From positions 19,257,889-19,321,888 of the forward strand of contig NC_061119.1 of NCBI RefSeq assembly GCF_002878395.1: a stretch of DNA of 64,000 bases. The letters run 5' to 3'. The DNA comes from Capsicum annuum. Lineage: Eukaryota > Streptophyta > Magnoliopsida > Solanales > Solanaceae. Under the pieces are notes generated by a model that ran no database searches, had not been told where the DNA came from, and saw only the letters and a list, made by a program, of their open reading frames with translations. Shown here one piece after another: positions 23,960 through 36,714 of this stretch. How positions within the stretch are numbered: position 1 is the stretch's first letter; each line of letters opens with the position of its first letter. The translations under genes were made by a program, and so were the position numbers.

Positions 23960-25230
23960 AACACTATTCATAGACAGTCTACTGAGAGCACCGGCCACTA
24001 CATTGGCCTTGCCCGGATGATAAAAGACACTCATGTCATAATCTTCCAAGAGCTCTAACCACCTTCTCTGATGAAGATTGAGATCTTTCTAAGAAAAGGC
24101 ATACTGAATGCTCATATGATCTATGAACACATCTACATGAACTCTGTATGGATAATGCCTCTAAATCTTTAAGGAAAATATTATAGCTACTAACTTAAGA
24201 TCATGAGTAGGATAATTCTTCTCATGGGGTTTAAGCTCTCTGCAGGCATAGCCTATGACCTTACCATGATGCATGAGGACACAACCCAAACATACTCTTG
24301 ATGCATCACAATACACTACGAAATCATCTAAACCATCTGGAAGAGCTAGGACTAAAGCTGAGATGAGTCCAGTCTTCAACTCCTGAAAAATCTTCTCGCA
24401 AGGATCTAACCACTGAAACTTAACTTTCTTCTGAGTCAATCTAGACATATGGGATGCAATTGAATAAAATCCCTCAAAAAACCACCTATAATAGCCAGCC
24501 AAACCAAAGAAACTCCTGATATCTGATGAGCAACAAGTATGGGCCAGTTTCTTACCGCTTCGGTCTTTTAACTATCTACTCTAATTTTATCACCTGAAAT
24601 AATATGGGCAAGGAATGATACTGACCTTAGCCAAAATTCACACTTACTAAATTTGGCAAACATCTGATGATCGCTGAGAGTCTGAAGTACAATTCTGAGA
24701 TGGTCTGCATAATTATGCATACTGCGGGAATAGATCAGAATATCATCTATAAAGACTATTATGAACATGTCCAAGTACTGCTTGAACACCCGGTTCATCA
24801 TGTCCATTAAAGATATTGGGGCATTAGTAAGACCAAAAGACATGACTAGGAATTCAAAGTGACCATACCGAGTATAAAAGGCTATTTTCAAAATTTCATA
24901 TTCTTTGACTCTTAGCTGATGATCACCAGAACTGAGGTCTACCTTAGAGAAATAACTGGCATCCTAAAGTAGGTCAAATAAGTCATCGATTCTGGGAAGT
25001 GGATACTTGTTCTTGACCGTGGCTTGATGGAGTTGATGTAGGATTTGCAGATTCTGAAAGAATTGTCTTTCTTTTTTACGAATAAGATTGGTGCACCCCA
25101 CGAGGACATACTGGGTCTTATGAATCCCTTATCTAAGAGATCCTTTAACTATTCTTTCAGTTCTTTGAGTTCTGCTGGACCATTCTATATGCTGGAATAG
25201 ATATAGGCTGAGTGTTTGGAAGAAGATCGA
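23960..25230 (-). pseudogene. Gypsy A reverse transcriptase and RNase H
   Basis: The ORF at 24891-24568 holds '[16 protein letters not shown]', then the intact catalytic '[11 protein letters not shown]', then '[11 protein letters not shown]'. The ORF at 24502-24161 holds the RNase H connection and start: '[16 protein letters not shown]', '[16 protein letters not shown]', '[20 protein letters not shown]'. Earlier RT sequence (25230-24895) is frameshifted, with '[13 protein letters not shown]' still readable. Later RNase H pieces ('FYHPGKANVVAGALSRLS') run to about 23970. Gypsy A is the one gypsy here that keeps both Asp residues of the polymerase motif, yet it has many stops elsewhere. Confidence 0.85.
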
Positions 25231-25469
25231 TATCGAAGTCTATTTCCCTTTCGGGAGGAGTCTCTGGAAGTTCTTCGGGAAAGACATCTGAATATTCATT
25301 CACAACTGGGACTGAATCAAGATTGGGAGTTTCTGAACTAGTGTCCTTTACTCAAACAAGATGATAGACGTATCCTTTAGAAATCATTTTCCGTGCTCGA
25401 AGGTAGAAAACAAGCTGACCTCTGAAAGCTGATACACTATCCTTCCACTCTAGGATGGGTTTATTTGGA

Positions 25470-25740
25470 AACTAAAACTGGACTATTTTGTTCCTGAAGT
25501 CAACTGTGGTATAGCAGGAATGAACCCAATTTATGCCAAGAATGACATCAAAATTAGCCATCTCTAAATTGACTAAGTCTGGTGAAGTGACTTTCCGAAA
25601 TATCATAATCGGGCAGTTTCTGTATACCCACTGGGCTATGATAGTTTTACCCACTATGGTAGAGACTGAGAAGGTCTCTGCTAGAATTTCTGGACTGACT
25701 CTGAAATCAACTGCTATATAAGGAGTAATAAAAGAAAAAA
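25470..25740 (-). pseudogene. Gypsy A aspartic protease
   Basis: The catalytic segment reads Leu-Ile-Asp-Pro-stop-Ala where relatives have Asp-Pro-Gly-Ala or Ser; then 'SFITPYIAVDF'. The ORF at 25654-25472 follows with 'WVYRNCPIMIF' and 'MANFDVILGINWVHSCYTT', the conserved end of these proteases. The stop in the active-site loop would prevent Gag-Pol processing. Confidence 0.75.
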
Positions 25741-25959
25741 AAGCTCATGGATCTATCAAAGCATAAATATGCACAAGAAATATCTATGACGTACCTATAA
25801 CCACAATAGGAGAATTTTACTGATCTTGCCGGGACAGGAGAGCATAGAGTCTGTTTGGGCATTGTTCACTAGTACCACTGGAAGTGGAACCCTGTTGAGT
25901 TGGGCAACTGGACTGTGCTAAGGAACGGTTCTGGTAACCCAGATAACTTGACTGGGGAC

Positions 25960-27000
25960 AATCTCTGACTCCATATCCTGGCTTGCCATATCCTAAACAG
26001 ACATCGCTACCAGCTCTCCAAGCACCCTTATAGTTCTTGCCATAAGTGTGACAAAGGGAATTAGTTTGGGCATTACTGACATGCCCTGAGACTTAGAGCC
26101 TAACTCCCTATCTTTATTACCATCCCTGAACTTAGGAGCTGGAGCACTAGCTGATGAAAGAGTTGGAATTGACAGCTTAGGACGAAATAGAGAACGATTT
26201 TCTCCTTCTGATTTAGGCTGAGCAAAGTTGAAAATACCTGTCTTTGCTCTCTTATTCTGCTTCTTCCTCATGTTAATCTTTTGATCTTCTATTAGCTAAC
26301 AATGAGTCGTATGCCTGGCTAAAGTTATGTTACTATTCAACATCGCAGACCTACACTCGTTGACCACACTATCATTCACCCCAAAAACAAACTTACTCAT
26401 CTTGGCCCTGCTGTCTGCAACCACATGAGGGGCATATCTAGTCAATTGAGTAAACTTAAGAGAATACTCTTTCACCTTCATGTTGCCCTTCCTGAGGTTG
26501 ATGAATTCTAACACCTTGTCTTCTCTCAGCGCTAGGGGAAAGAACCTCTCTAAATATATGATGACAAACTCCTCCCACTTTATAGGCCCTACATCAACTG
26601 ACCATTCTGACTTCTACTGTTTGTAACAAGTGTGAGCAATATCCTGCAACTGACATAAAGCTAGCTCAGCATTTTCAATAGGTGACACCCCCATAATGTC
26701 AGTAACCTTCTGAATCTGATCGATGAATTTCAATGGGTCCTCATCTGACTTTGACCCAAGAAAGGATGGAGGATTCATTCGGGTGAAGTACCAAATCCTG
26801 GCTGTAGCTGAATTGGCCACTGGGTTGGCTGGAATGACAGTTGTTCATTCATTCTGAGCAATAAATGACTGAGCAAGAGTAGGGAATGTAGCTCTAAACT
26901 CTGCATAAGGAATATGTTCGCCTGAAGGTTATTTGGGTTGAGGGGCTGATTGATTTCTATTTCTTCTTTTAGGAGGCATTTTCTGTAGAAGAAAAAGAGA
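25960..27000 (-). pseudogene. Gypsy A gag
   Basis: Capsid parts lie in ORFs 26820-26614 ('MNPPSFLGSKSDEDPLKFID', 'ENAELALCQLQDIA') and 26514-26296 ('FINLRKGNMKVKEYSLKF', 'LTRYAPHVVADSRAKMSKFV'). The ORF at 26271-25993 is the Ser/Lys-rich linker. A nucleocapsid zinc knuckle follows at about 26060-25950 in another frame and is degenerate: 'CLGYGKPGYGVRDC' lacks the second Cys and the His of C-x2-C-x4-H-x4-C. Confidence 0.8.
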
Positions 27001-27187
27001 AATAGATTAGAATGAGAGATTGACTTGAGGTTATGCTTACTAGCATGACATGAATACTGAAAGAAGGGAAAATATTCCCAAAACATCTTAAAGCCTCCTG
27101 TACATAAATATGGCAAGTAACACACCCAAGCACAAAACTCTACCAGATGCGGCTTATAGACATCCTAGAACTCTATTAAGCCTCAGG

Positions 27188-27202
27188 CTCTGATAACAAG
27201 TT
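27188..27202 (-). promoter_or_regulatory. Gypsy A primer-binding site
   Basis: On the minus strand the bases just after the 5' LTR read AACTTGTTATCAGAGC. The usual site in these elements is TGGTATCAGAGC, complementary to the 3' end of initiator tRNA-Met, so one position differs (GTT for GGT). Confidence 0.75.
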
Positions 27203-29457
27203 TGTAATGCCCCGAATTTGTTACCCGAAATACAACATGGTGCTCATGACCCCGAAGGACCACAAGCTAACCCATGATTGATATATGTACCTATATACTA
27301 CATAATATACTGTATGATTATGGAAATATTAACTGAACTGCCATATGGTTCAAGAATGTAACATAACTGATAAAGATATAACATCTGAATATGGTATGAA
27401 ATACCCAAAACAAAACTGAAATAATATGATAGTCTGAACATAATAGACTGGAAAACCAATAACTGACTGAACTATCTCAATGAGAAGTTGATGCGACATG
27501 TCCCAAACTCACTCCAACTAATAAATTACTTAATGAGATAATAAATAAATAATCATATCCTCGAGAGATGAGGACTCACTGTTAACTCTAATTACTGAGA
27601 CTAGAATGCTACTGATGCTCGGGAGCTCATGCTTCTAAACCTATGGTATAAGACATCATAGCGCAAATGCGTCAGTATTTTTAATGTATTGGTATGCATA
27701 GAAAGAAGGATGAATGCATGGGGTTAATATGCATGAACAATATTGGCTAACTGAATAATATGAACCTGAGAATACATGCATAAATACGTAGTAACTATAT
27801 CTGAGATTGTGATAACATGAATTTACTGATAACTAACATGACTGATAACTGAATTCTGAAGACTGATATAATTGATGACATGAGTGACTATGTCTGACAA
27901 TCCTAAATCTGATGGAACTAGCTGATTTTCATACTGTATCTAATTTGACTGTATCTGACAGTCCTTAATTCTGTAAAACTATCTGAGCTATATTACTGAG
28001 ACTGAATGACTGTATCTGAAATAGTAGGAAGTAGTTACCTATCCAACATGCCCCTAATATGGCATTATGGCTGAGTTGGGGTCAAATCTGGAACCCCAAT
28101 TGGAAGGGTGTCAACACCACGCCATTGGTAAGGACAAGTTGTGAGTGACCCTCATCTGACAGTGTCCCCAAAAGAGAACGGTGGGGCCCTTATCTGATAG
28201 TGCTTATACACCTCATCAACCCTCATTTGATAGTGTTTATATCTTAACCTATGCTTTCTACATAGTTCTAGAACACAAGGATAACTTCTAAGAATCACAC
28301 CCTCATCTGACAGTGTGTGTTCCCATCTTTGGGTTCACTCGGTGCTAATTTCTACTCCTATCTGAATAGACACTGAACATATATTACTGAACTGAACTGG
28401 ACTGAATTACTGAGTTCCATTAACAGATGAAATAGTACTAAGATTACTGTATTACTGAGTTTTCCTGAGTCACATGAGTGACTGAGTTTTATAGACCATG
28501 GCTTGACAAGGATATCATGAAAACATGACATGAAAGATAGCCACACAACTATATTTTTTTTCGAGTACAAGTACCCCCAGAACTCGATGGAAGGAAACTG
28601 ACAAGGCATGACATTCTTTTATACATGACTAACATCAACAATATATAATCCATTGACTAAGACATTTCATCACACACTTGATATACATAACTTATACATG
28701 AATGGGGATTTCATAATATCATACTATTATGGCATTTTCCCTTCACATAAGCATTTAATAAAACATGTGGGGAGCATGCTTTGGTTATAATATCATCAAC
28801 ACATGTAATAATCAAGGATATATCAATCAACTTTTAAACTGAAGGGGGTTTATCATGATTATTATGCCAATCATCACATACTAAGGTTAATCATTGGAAT
28901 ATGTAATTTAAAACATGAATCAAAACCAGACAACATCATGAACATGATTTTTAATTCAAATTTAAATATGAACATTTACAAATACCCAAATCTTGGATTT
29001 TGAAAAGAGATTCTTGAGCTTTATAGGTGAGAGAGGCCCATGAATCAACACATGACATACCTTAGTTATTGATTTAGCGAAGATTGACGGAGAGGCTTTC
29101 TTGAAATTGAATCCCCAATTGAAACCCTATCTTGTTCTTGAGAGAAAATTGAGATAAACTAGTATATTTTGGGTTCCAAAATAGCTGAATCTTGGGTCAA
29201 AGGGCTTAAATAGGGGTGGAAAATTGACCCTTTTATCCCTGGACGCATCTTTTAATTTCAATAAAATTTTCCTGAATTGGACCCTTGGCGTGACGCGGCG
29301 CTATCGAGCCGTGTCACTGGAATTTGACAATTGAGAAATTGAGGGATGGCGTGATGCGGAGAAATAGCACTGAGACATTGGAAAAAGGACAATTGCCATT
29401 TTAGCTTTGGGCTAGCGCACCACTGACCAATATGACACAAAAATTCGGGAATTACCT
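27203..29457 (-). repeat. Gypsy A 5' LTR
   Basis: Full-length LTR of about 2.25 kb, ending on the plus strand at 27203 (TGTAATGCCCC) and at about 29457 (TTCGGGAATTACC). A GC-rich block at 29285-29420 ('gcgtgacgcggcgctatcg', 'gatggcgtgatgcgg') sits at its far end, in the same place as GC blocks in other LTR families here. The far boundary is set by where homology with the X-element interior starts. Confidence 0.7.
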
Positions 29458-31389
29458 TAATCAATCAACTCCCCCTTAGATCAAAGTCACAATACTAGAC
29501 TTGAGGACATATCATCTCATTAAATCTACAAGCAAAACACTCAATATAATGGGGTATCACCATACACATAATACTAAACTTTCCTTTTTTTAACTATACT
29601 CTAAAGGAATTGCTTTCAAAGAATGCTACTCTTAATTTTTCTCTATCCTCTATAGCCATCAACTTACAACTCACACTCATGATAATGCACATCCTTACAC
29701 CTTATCACATAAAAATACACTCCCCATTACTTAACATTCTAACATTAAACCGCTAACCACATAACTTAAAACATAATGAGATTTGTAAAACTATAGCAAA
29801 GGCACATATTGCCTAGCAATATTTTCTCAATTCAAATCTATATAACACTATACACAACTCCCCAGACTTCTCCATACTATAAAATTCAAGAATGAAACCT
29901 AGGTACATGTGACACTCATACATATCACGCTTTATCTAACAACACGCTACCTCAGGGTTCAAATTATTCTTTTATACTTAAGCACTTATCTACTTAATAG
30001 CTCAATCACAATCTATTATCTTTTATTCAAGTCCGCATATACATAATTATCTCACAATTACCACTTAAAATTTCCATAAATTTTCAACCTAGGCTCTATC
30101 ACAAACCACATCAAGCCTACTAATTCATTCCCACAAGACATACATCATTAATCTTAAGCTACTATTTTTACCAGCACATTCCACATCTAAAGTTCAAGCC
30201 TATTATCTAATAACTCCAATCATATGAAACATGCCACATACTATACTAATCAACCGAATAGAAATATCAACCAAAGTTCTTATTTCACTTACCTATGGCC
30301 CATAAATACATCCTTTCCACGATATTACTACTACAACTCAAAATCTATTGCATACCTTCTCACATGTACTACTAATTTACAACTGCTAGAGAAAAGATAA
30401 ATCAAGGGGGTAAACTCACATAATAGGGATATTTGAACTTAATCTTATAATATAACCAATTTCAATCTTATCAACATAATCTAATTTCTCAGTTCATACA
30501 TACTTACTCAAGCATACATTTAGACTACCTTCAAATTCCACTTACACGACTGAGTCTCAACCCATAACTTATTGACTAATCTACTCCTTTCCATTCACAG
30601 CATATAAATGATTTCTACAATAACCATAACTATCTATTCTGAGATCCTTCCTTATTTCTAATAAATAAAAATCATAGCCAGCCACTTCCTTCATAGACTA
30701 CCATATAATCTACACTTATTTCTACCACATTAGTCTATCAATCTAAAAAGGTAACCCACCCCTCAATCAAAGGTTATTCAACTAAACTAGCTTCTTTATG
30801 CAAAATTCACTCTCATTCTGACTGTTAAGGCTGTGACTTCATGTCACTAACTTTTGGACCATATTACTACTAATAGGTTATAACACTTTATCACATACTA
30901 CTACTCAAGTAGAAATAATGTTCTAACATTCTTCCATACATCATTACCCTTAAGAATGATATCTGCATTATGGGTTTTATAAAAGAAGACAGAATACACT
31001 CCATTCCTCAGGCTCAAATGCACGATTGATTTAGATAGATGTATAAGATTAAATTAATATACTTTGAAGTAGTATGGAGTCCTCTTAAGTTATTGTGCAA
31101 ATTCATAATCATTTATGACTCAATCAAACAGAACTATATCGTTGGGGAAGCAAAACTCTTAGTCTTGTATTGCCTCGACAATGAGGAATGGCCTATGAAA
31201 TTAGAGAAAGGAAGGAAATTTGGATAACTTTCTCATGGACAACGCTATAGAATGATCTAGAGTATGAAAGGATAAGAAATAACTCCTAAATTCCCAGTAG
31301 CCTCCTGATTATAAGTGTAGTGTACAAGATACCCATAAGCAGGATTCTACTAGACATGATTTTGCAGACACCCTAGGACAATGAATCGT
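29458..31389 (-). mobile_element. Interior of X element X1, non-coding
   Basis: About 1.9 kb with no ORF over 80 codons that resembles any retroelement protein. It aligns along its length with 62630-64000: 'cttgaggacatatc' against 'tttgaggaaatatc', 'gctacctcagggttcaa' against 'gctacctggggttcaa', 'tgcacgattgatttagatag' against 'tgcatgattgatatagatac'. It is followed by a primer-binding site and an X LTR, so it is the interior of a retrotransposon that codes for nothing. Confidence 0.7.
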
Positions 31390-31405
31390 GCTCTGATAAA
31401 AAGTT
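31390..31405 (-). promoter_or_regulatory. Primer-binding site of X1
   Basis: On the minus strand, right after the LTR end, the sequence reads AACTTTTTATCAGAGCA. It is close to AACTTGGTATCAGAGCA, the usual initiator tRNA-Met site. This fixes the orientation of family X as minus here. Confidence 0.75.
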
Positions 31406-33059
31406 TCTCATGACCTGAACAAAGGCCCTGGCCGTAGTGGGCATCCCAAACCATGAAGGTTCGAGAGCCCTTCTAACTTGAAATCATATGCATAATTCAT
31501 AAACTAGAAAGATACAGAATACATAATAGAATCATGGTCATTTGATTTCAACAAAACTATATAGTTATGATTTCAACACTACCAAAATCCATCTAACACC
31601 TAGCTAGGAAATCTCTACTAACTGAAAGAAAATAGCATCAGTTGGGAGACAAGGATAAGGACCCCGGTCGGACCATAAAGTGAAAAAAATAAAATCATAA
31701 GATAAGTCCTTCTAAAATAAAGAAGGCACACAAAATTTAATCATCTGACAATGGTCTCCAGTTTAGCGAGATCCCAGGACTGATCCTCAGATCCTTAAAT
31801 ATAGAGGGTCAATACAAACGTACAGGTACGTAGAGCAATAAAAAATAATATAATATTATACAACATAAGTAAGAGAAATTTATAAAACACTTAACATAAG
31901 ATATACAAAAACATATGAGAATATTTAAAAGACTTTGAACATTTACTTGAAATCCATGAATCACTCTTTATCTTACTTCTGAGCTAGGTTACACTCTACA
32001 ACTCTACGATCCGATAGAATTTTTGGAATTCCCCCTTAACTCCATGGCCGAGCCCCCAACCCATATTTTCCACAAGGTTTGGAGTCCCTAAATATAAAAT
32101 GTAAAGGGGCACTAGGCCAGCGTATGGTTCCTCATGTGGACATAATAAATTCATATCGGCAAAACACAATTTTCCACTCTGGGCTCATTCCTTTTTTGAG
32201 TAACCATCTAAATCTCTTTAACCCTATTTTTAACTCTTTAAGACATTCTTACTTTGAATTCAAAATCTAAAAACTAACTCTATTATGACATTCATTTGTT
32301 TGGTATCCTCATACCATAATTTGCAAGACATATCTCTAAGCTATAAAATATCATCTTACACTCTCTTCATTTAAAACATAATGTTTGCACCACCAAATCA
32401 TTCAAATAGTATAAGGGAATTTGTATAACAAAATACATGAAAACTGATGCAAGGATTCTCTCTTTTGACTCTTAAACATGTGGTGGTCATTTACTTCATA
32501 GCAAACCATGCAATCCTTTCAATAATAATCTTTAATACTTACAAATAAGATAAACACCCTCTCTTCAGTTTATAATCAATTTCAAGACTTTACCAATAGT
32601 CAAAAACTTTTGTGTGATGCTTTTAAATATGAAATTCATCAATTCATAACACATGAAAATCAACTGATGTCATAAAAAAAGAGGGAGTGTAAATATTCAT
32701 GCTCTTAATTCAACTGTCAAACTCAAACTGCATACATACCTAAATTAGAGCAAAATCAAGTTTAGGGGAAGGCCTCAAGACCAAAACATTATTTCATTAA
32801 AAAGGATTTCATGATTTAGTTGTTCAAACAATTATCCAGAAACCTTTTCTAAACATCATAATATGCTTTCAAAACTTTGTAAATCAATAACTAATGCCCA
32901 TTGAGTTTTTAGGAAAGCCCTACGTACCTTAATTGAAAAAGAATTTGTGAAAAGATCAAACATTTAAGCTTGAAAGAGCAATCCCTAAGTTGCTTTCTCC
33001 TCTTGTGCCTTAGAAAATTCATTTGAAATTTTTGAGGACGAAATAACATATATTAAGGT
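31406..33059 (-). repeat. X1 5' LTR, left part (split by gypsy B)
   Basis: Begins 'tctcatgacctgaac' and aligns with the starts of X2 (44314) and X3 (58668): 'ggccctggccgt', 'cacgaagg', 'cataattcata'. It breaks off where the gypsy B LTR starts. The other side of the same LTR appears at 42360-42713. Compared with X2, about 250 bp around the break are missing. Confidence 0.75.
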
Positions 33060-35161
33060 TGTAATTTATGTATAGGTTTTTAGGGACTGAAAGGACCTAA
33101 ATCCCGAAGCCATAAAATCCTATGAAAATACGGAATGTCAATTAATTATGTAGCATGTGAATCCATTCAAACTTTAATATAGACCATAGAGGTCCTTCAA
33201 CTCAAGGACGAGTTGAAACTATTTCAATCGACTAAGTTTTAGTGGACATTGTAAATTGTGTCAGATTCCATCGACCATAACTCTCTGTATATGTCAAATT
33301 AGGATGCCTACTATGTGTCAAATGATAGGTCTTTGAGTTAGCTTTCCAACGATACCAATTTTGCTAATATCCGACAACCGAGCAAGAAGTTATGACCTTT
33401 TAAAGTGATATGTGTTGCCTAACCAATCGCTCATGGCCACTGAAAAGCATAGGCGATAGCCTAGGCGGCGCCTATGTAAACATAGGCGATAGCCTAGGCG
33501 GATCCTATGTAAACATAGGCAATGGGATGGGAGGTGCCTATGTAAAGAATTCAAGTGATTTAAACACTCTGTTTTTATGGCAACATAGTCCTTTTCCATC
33601 CTTACTTAGCCCTAAAACTCGAAATTCAGTTCCAAGGACCCCAAAATACACCTTCATTCATTAAAAATTCACAAAGATTCTCCTTAGGGTTTCAAAATAA
33701 AAACCCAAGAAACTCGATATTCAACCGGGGGTTTTAGGAACAAATTGCATTTTTAGAATCCTCTCAACGTAGGCTTCGAGAAGCATCTAATATTCATAGT
33801 AATCGCGGTACGTGGGTTTATCCTAAAATCTCATGGGTGTATTTTTTATCAACATGCATGCTTTTAAATGGGGGTTTTCAATCAAATGCTAATAACTTGC
33901 TTTCAATATGATTTCTAAGTCATTTTTCTTTATGTCATGGGAATTATTTGCCTATATATTTCAATGGTTGAAACCATGCATATGTGATTTGAGATTTTCC
34001 ATAGAAGTTTGATAAATATGAATGATAGATTGCTTTCAAATTCCTGTGATAATATCTTAATACCCCATATCATATTATAACCAATAAAAGAGAGCATGAA
34101 TTTGAAATTAATATTGATCACCACTTGTAAATGATGAAGCAGCTTGGTTTTTACATGATAGTGCATATGTGGAAGTGATATTGATGACTTGAAAGTCGGG
34201 TATGATTATACCCGACAGAATATGATATGTGATTGAATCAGATGAAATTCGAATGCATTGATTTTATATGAGATAGGTGGATGTTCGAAGAAGGTGTTTG
34301 AGTGTATGGGCTCATCGCTGGAAAATGTATTCGCTCACACAGAAATTTGGTACCAGGCTAAGTGATCTTGTGTACTTGAGTTTATGTCATTCCCAAATTG
34401 GGACTATAGGTAGGAACCCGGGCTAAGTGATCTTGGGCACTACCAGTGGGTTGGGACACCATGCTTTGTGGTCTTGTATGTCTCTCCCTCACTTATACTC
34501 TAATCTTGGTGGAAACCAAGGTTGGGCAGTTGGTGTAAATTATATAGGGTATTCCATTTAGCTCAGTTGTATTTCATTGTTGTTGAGAAACTATTGCATT
34601 ACGCCCATGTGTTTTCAAATGATTTGATACAAAATTGCTTTATAATGGCTCTCAACTATATCTTGTAAAAATATTATGTTTTGTTTTGATATCTCTGTGT
34701 ACCAGTACTTTTATGCTAACCCTTTCCCCTCTCCAACCTCTCAAGTTCAGAGGCCCAGTCTAGGGGTTAAGAGAATCAGTAGATCATTCAGACAGAGTTA
34801 TAGAGACAAGTGGTGAGCCTTCTATGTTTTGGAAGGTCTTATGTCCTACAGTCCTTTAGCTTATATTTAGTTTTGGGGTCTACTGGGGGCCTTGTCCTAG
34901 TTTATATACAGTTTCTTGACTCAGTCATTTGTTAGAGATTTTTGCAGACAGTTGTTTAGAGGTTGATTGACGTTAGGGGAACCTTATTTCCCCGTTATTG
35001 TTTCTTTTCATATTTATGACCATGTTTCTGAATTATTGTGCTTCTTCCGCATTACTTTGATCAGATGAATTAGGTGCATGATTACCAAATAGATAGGGGT
35101 GTTTCGGGCCTTCATCATTCAAAATACTCATCACGGCCAGGCCCTGTTTTGGGTTGTGACA
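33060..35161 (+). repeat. Gypsy B 5' LTR
   Basis: About 2.1 kb, closely similar to 40211-42359 from 'aagccataaaatcct' onward. It ends TTGTGACA just before the primer-binding site. It holds three copies of a 33-bp unit where the 3' LTR has four. Confidence 0.88.
33448..33546. repeat. 33-bp tandem repeat in gypsy B 5' LTR, three units
   Basis: Units start at 33448, 33481 and 33514. Each is an imperfect palindrome: CATAGGCGATAGCCTAGG, then a short GC-rich middle, then CCTATG, then TAAA. As 33 is divisible by three, both strands stay open through it and give spurious ORFs. Confidence 0.95.
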
Positions 35162-35165
35162 AACT

Positions 35166-35177
35166 TGGTATCATAGC
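35166..35177 (+). promoter_or_regulatory. Gypsy B primer-binding site
   Basis: TTGGTATCATAGC follows the LTR after three bases. One base differs from TTGGTATCAGAGC, the initiator tRNA-Met site. Confidence 0.8.
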
Positions 35178-35371
35178 ACGGTTCATGGTCCCAGGGTGTG
35201 TGTGAAATCACATCGGGTAGAGTCTTATTTATGGGTGTGTAGCGCGCCATACTTATAAGTAGGAGGGTGCTAGGCATTTAAGAAATGTTTCCTTTCTTTG
35301 TGATTTAGTTCGTGCTTTAGAGTCTGAACTACCCCTTAATCAATGATCACTTGTGTTTTAGAAACACAGTT

Positions 35372-36620
35372 ATGCCTCCACGTCATATCATCTGTCAGAA
35401 TGCTCAGGTAGATGAGGTTCGTCCCACCCATGGGATACAGACCCGTAACAGAACTCATACTCCAGAATGTGTCCTTACTTCGGATGTCCCTCCAGTCCCG
35501 ACCAGTCCACCTCAGGCTCCATGGACTAATGCCAACCGTCCCTCAACTGCTTAGGGAGATATTTCAAATGCAGAATTCAGATGGTCTATTCATATGCTGG
35601 TGCAGTTGGTAGCTAAACAGGCTCAATGATCAGAAAATTTTGGGTCTGCATCTGTTACGTGTGAGGCTACTAGAGTCAAACATTTCATGAAGATGAACCA
35701 ACCTAAGTTCACTAGAACTAAGGTGAAGGAAGATCCACAGGTGTTCGTGGATGAGATGGAAAAGATCTTTAAGGTGATGCATGTGGATGAGGTTGAAGGG
35801 GTGGAACTAGCAACCAATCAGCTCAAGGACGTTGTGAATCAGTGGTTTGCCGATTGGGAAGATGCAAAAGCTGAGAGTGTTGAGCCCACAATTTGGGGTA
35901 AATTTGTGGATGTTTTACTTGATTAATTCTTTTCTATAGAGTTGAGGGATACCAAAGCAGAAGAGTTTATGAATCTAAAGTAGGGCATTATGAGTGTCCA
36001 GGAGTACACTTTGAAATTTAATAAACTATCTCGCTATGCACCAGAGTGGACTAGTAATATGAGAGCCCGGATGAGGAAATTTGCATCAGGCCTTGCTGAT
36101 AACCAGGTACTTGAGTTCTAGGGGCTATGTTTAATAAGGAGTTAGACTTTGCTCGACTGTCCATTCATATGTAGCAGGTGGAAAAGAAGAAGAAAAAGAT
36201 TGTTGAATCTAGAGAGAAAGACAGACAGGCTAAGAGAGCTAGATCTGCGGACCAGTACTAGAGTCAACTGCAGAGTGGTAACTGGGGTAATAAGTGGTCA
36301 AATAAGAAGAAGTTTTGGAATAATGCACAGACAGCAGCTAGCGCTCCAACACCCAGACCACCGACAGACAAACAAACTCAGAGTTTTCAGACTCCTCATG
36401 GATCCAAAGCTCTAGGTACACAGTCTCAGGGCAGTGTGGCTCAGCAGTGTAGTACTTATCCACGGTGCGAGGTTTTTTGAAGAAATGATCTAGGGAAGTG
36501 TTGTTTTAAGAGAAGAAACTGCTATACTTGTGGCAAAGTGGGTCACCTTCAGATAGATTGTATTTCTGCTAGACGAAATGTGGGAGGCGGGGGGGGGAGG
36601 GGGGGTCTAAGTCCTAAGCT
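35372..36620 (+). pseudogene. Gypsy B gag
   Basis: Starts with 'MPPRHI', as is usual for this group, at 35372, with an early stop at 35552. The capsid continues in the ORF at 35687-35926: 'MNQPKFTRTKVKEDPQVFVD', 'VEGVELATNQLKDVVNQWF'. Then 'FFSIELRDTKAEEFMNLK' and 'KLSRYAPEWTSNMRARMRKF' follow after stops. A nucleocapsid zinc knuckle of correct C-x2-C-x4-H-x4-C form (CYTCGKVGHLQIDC) lies at 36520-36561. A G-rich run (36582-36605) comes just after it. Confidence 0.88.
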
Positions 36621-36714
36621 ACCTCCACAGCTCCTCTTCCTAAGGGTGCCCCTTCAGCTGCCGGGGGTGGTCACAACCAGTTATATTCTTTGACTAACCA
36701 CCAGGACGCGGAAG

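Larger units (their letters stand above)
21428..29457 (-). mobile_element. Gypsy A, Ty3/gypsy (chromovirus-like) with truncated 3' LTR
   Basis: Two direct LTR copies (21428-22590 and 27203-29457) bracket gag, protease, RT, RNase H and integrase, in that order on the minus strand. The primer-binding site is next to the right LTR. The left LTR lacks its first part: its homology stops where pol coding begins. No target duplication was seen: the left flank is MULE sequence and the right flank is X-element interior, so the site has been rearranged or the element inserted at a border. Confidence 0.88.

Noticed and set aside
21428..29457. Target-site duplication for gypsy A
   Set aside because: The bases next to the two LTR ends (about TAAGA and TTAAT) do not match, and the flanks belong to different elements.
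33390..33664. Overlapping ORFs on both strands with 11-residue repeats (also 40556-40935)
   Set aside because: Artefacts of the 33-bp array in the LTRs of gypsy B. The array lies in non-coding LTR sequence and unit number differs between the two LTRs.
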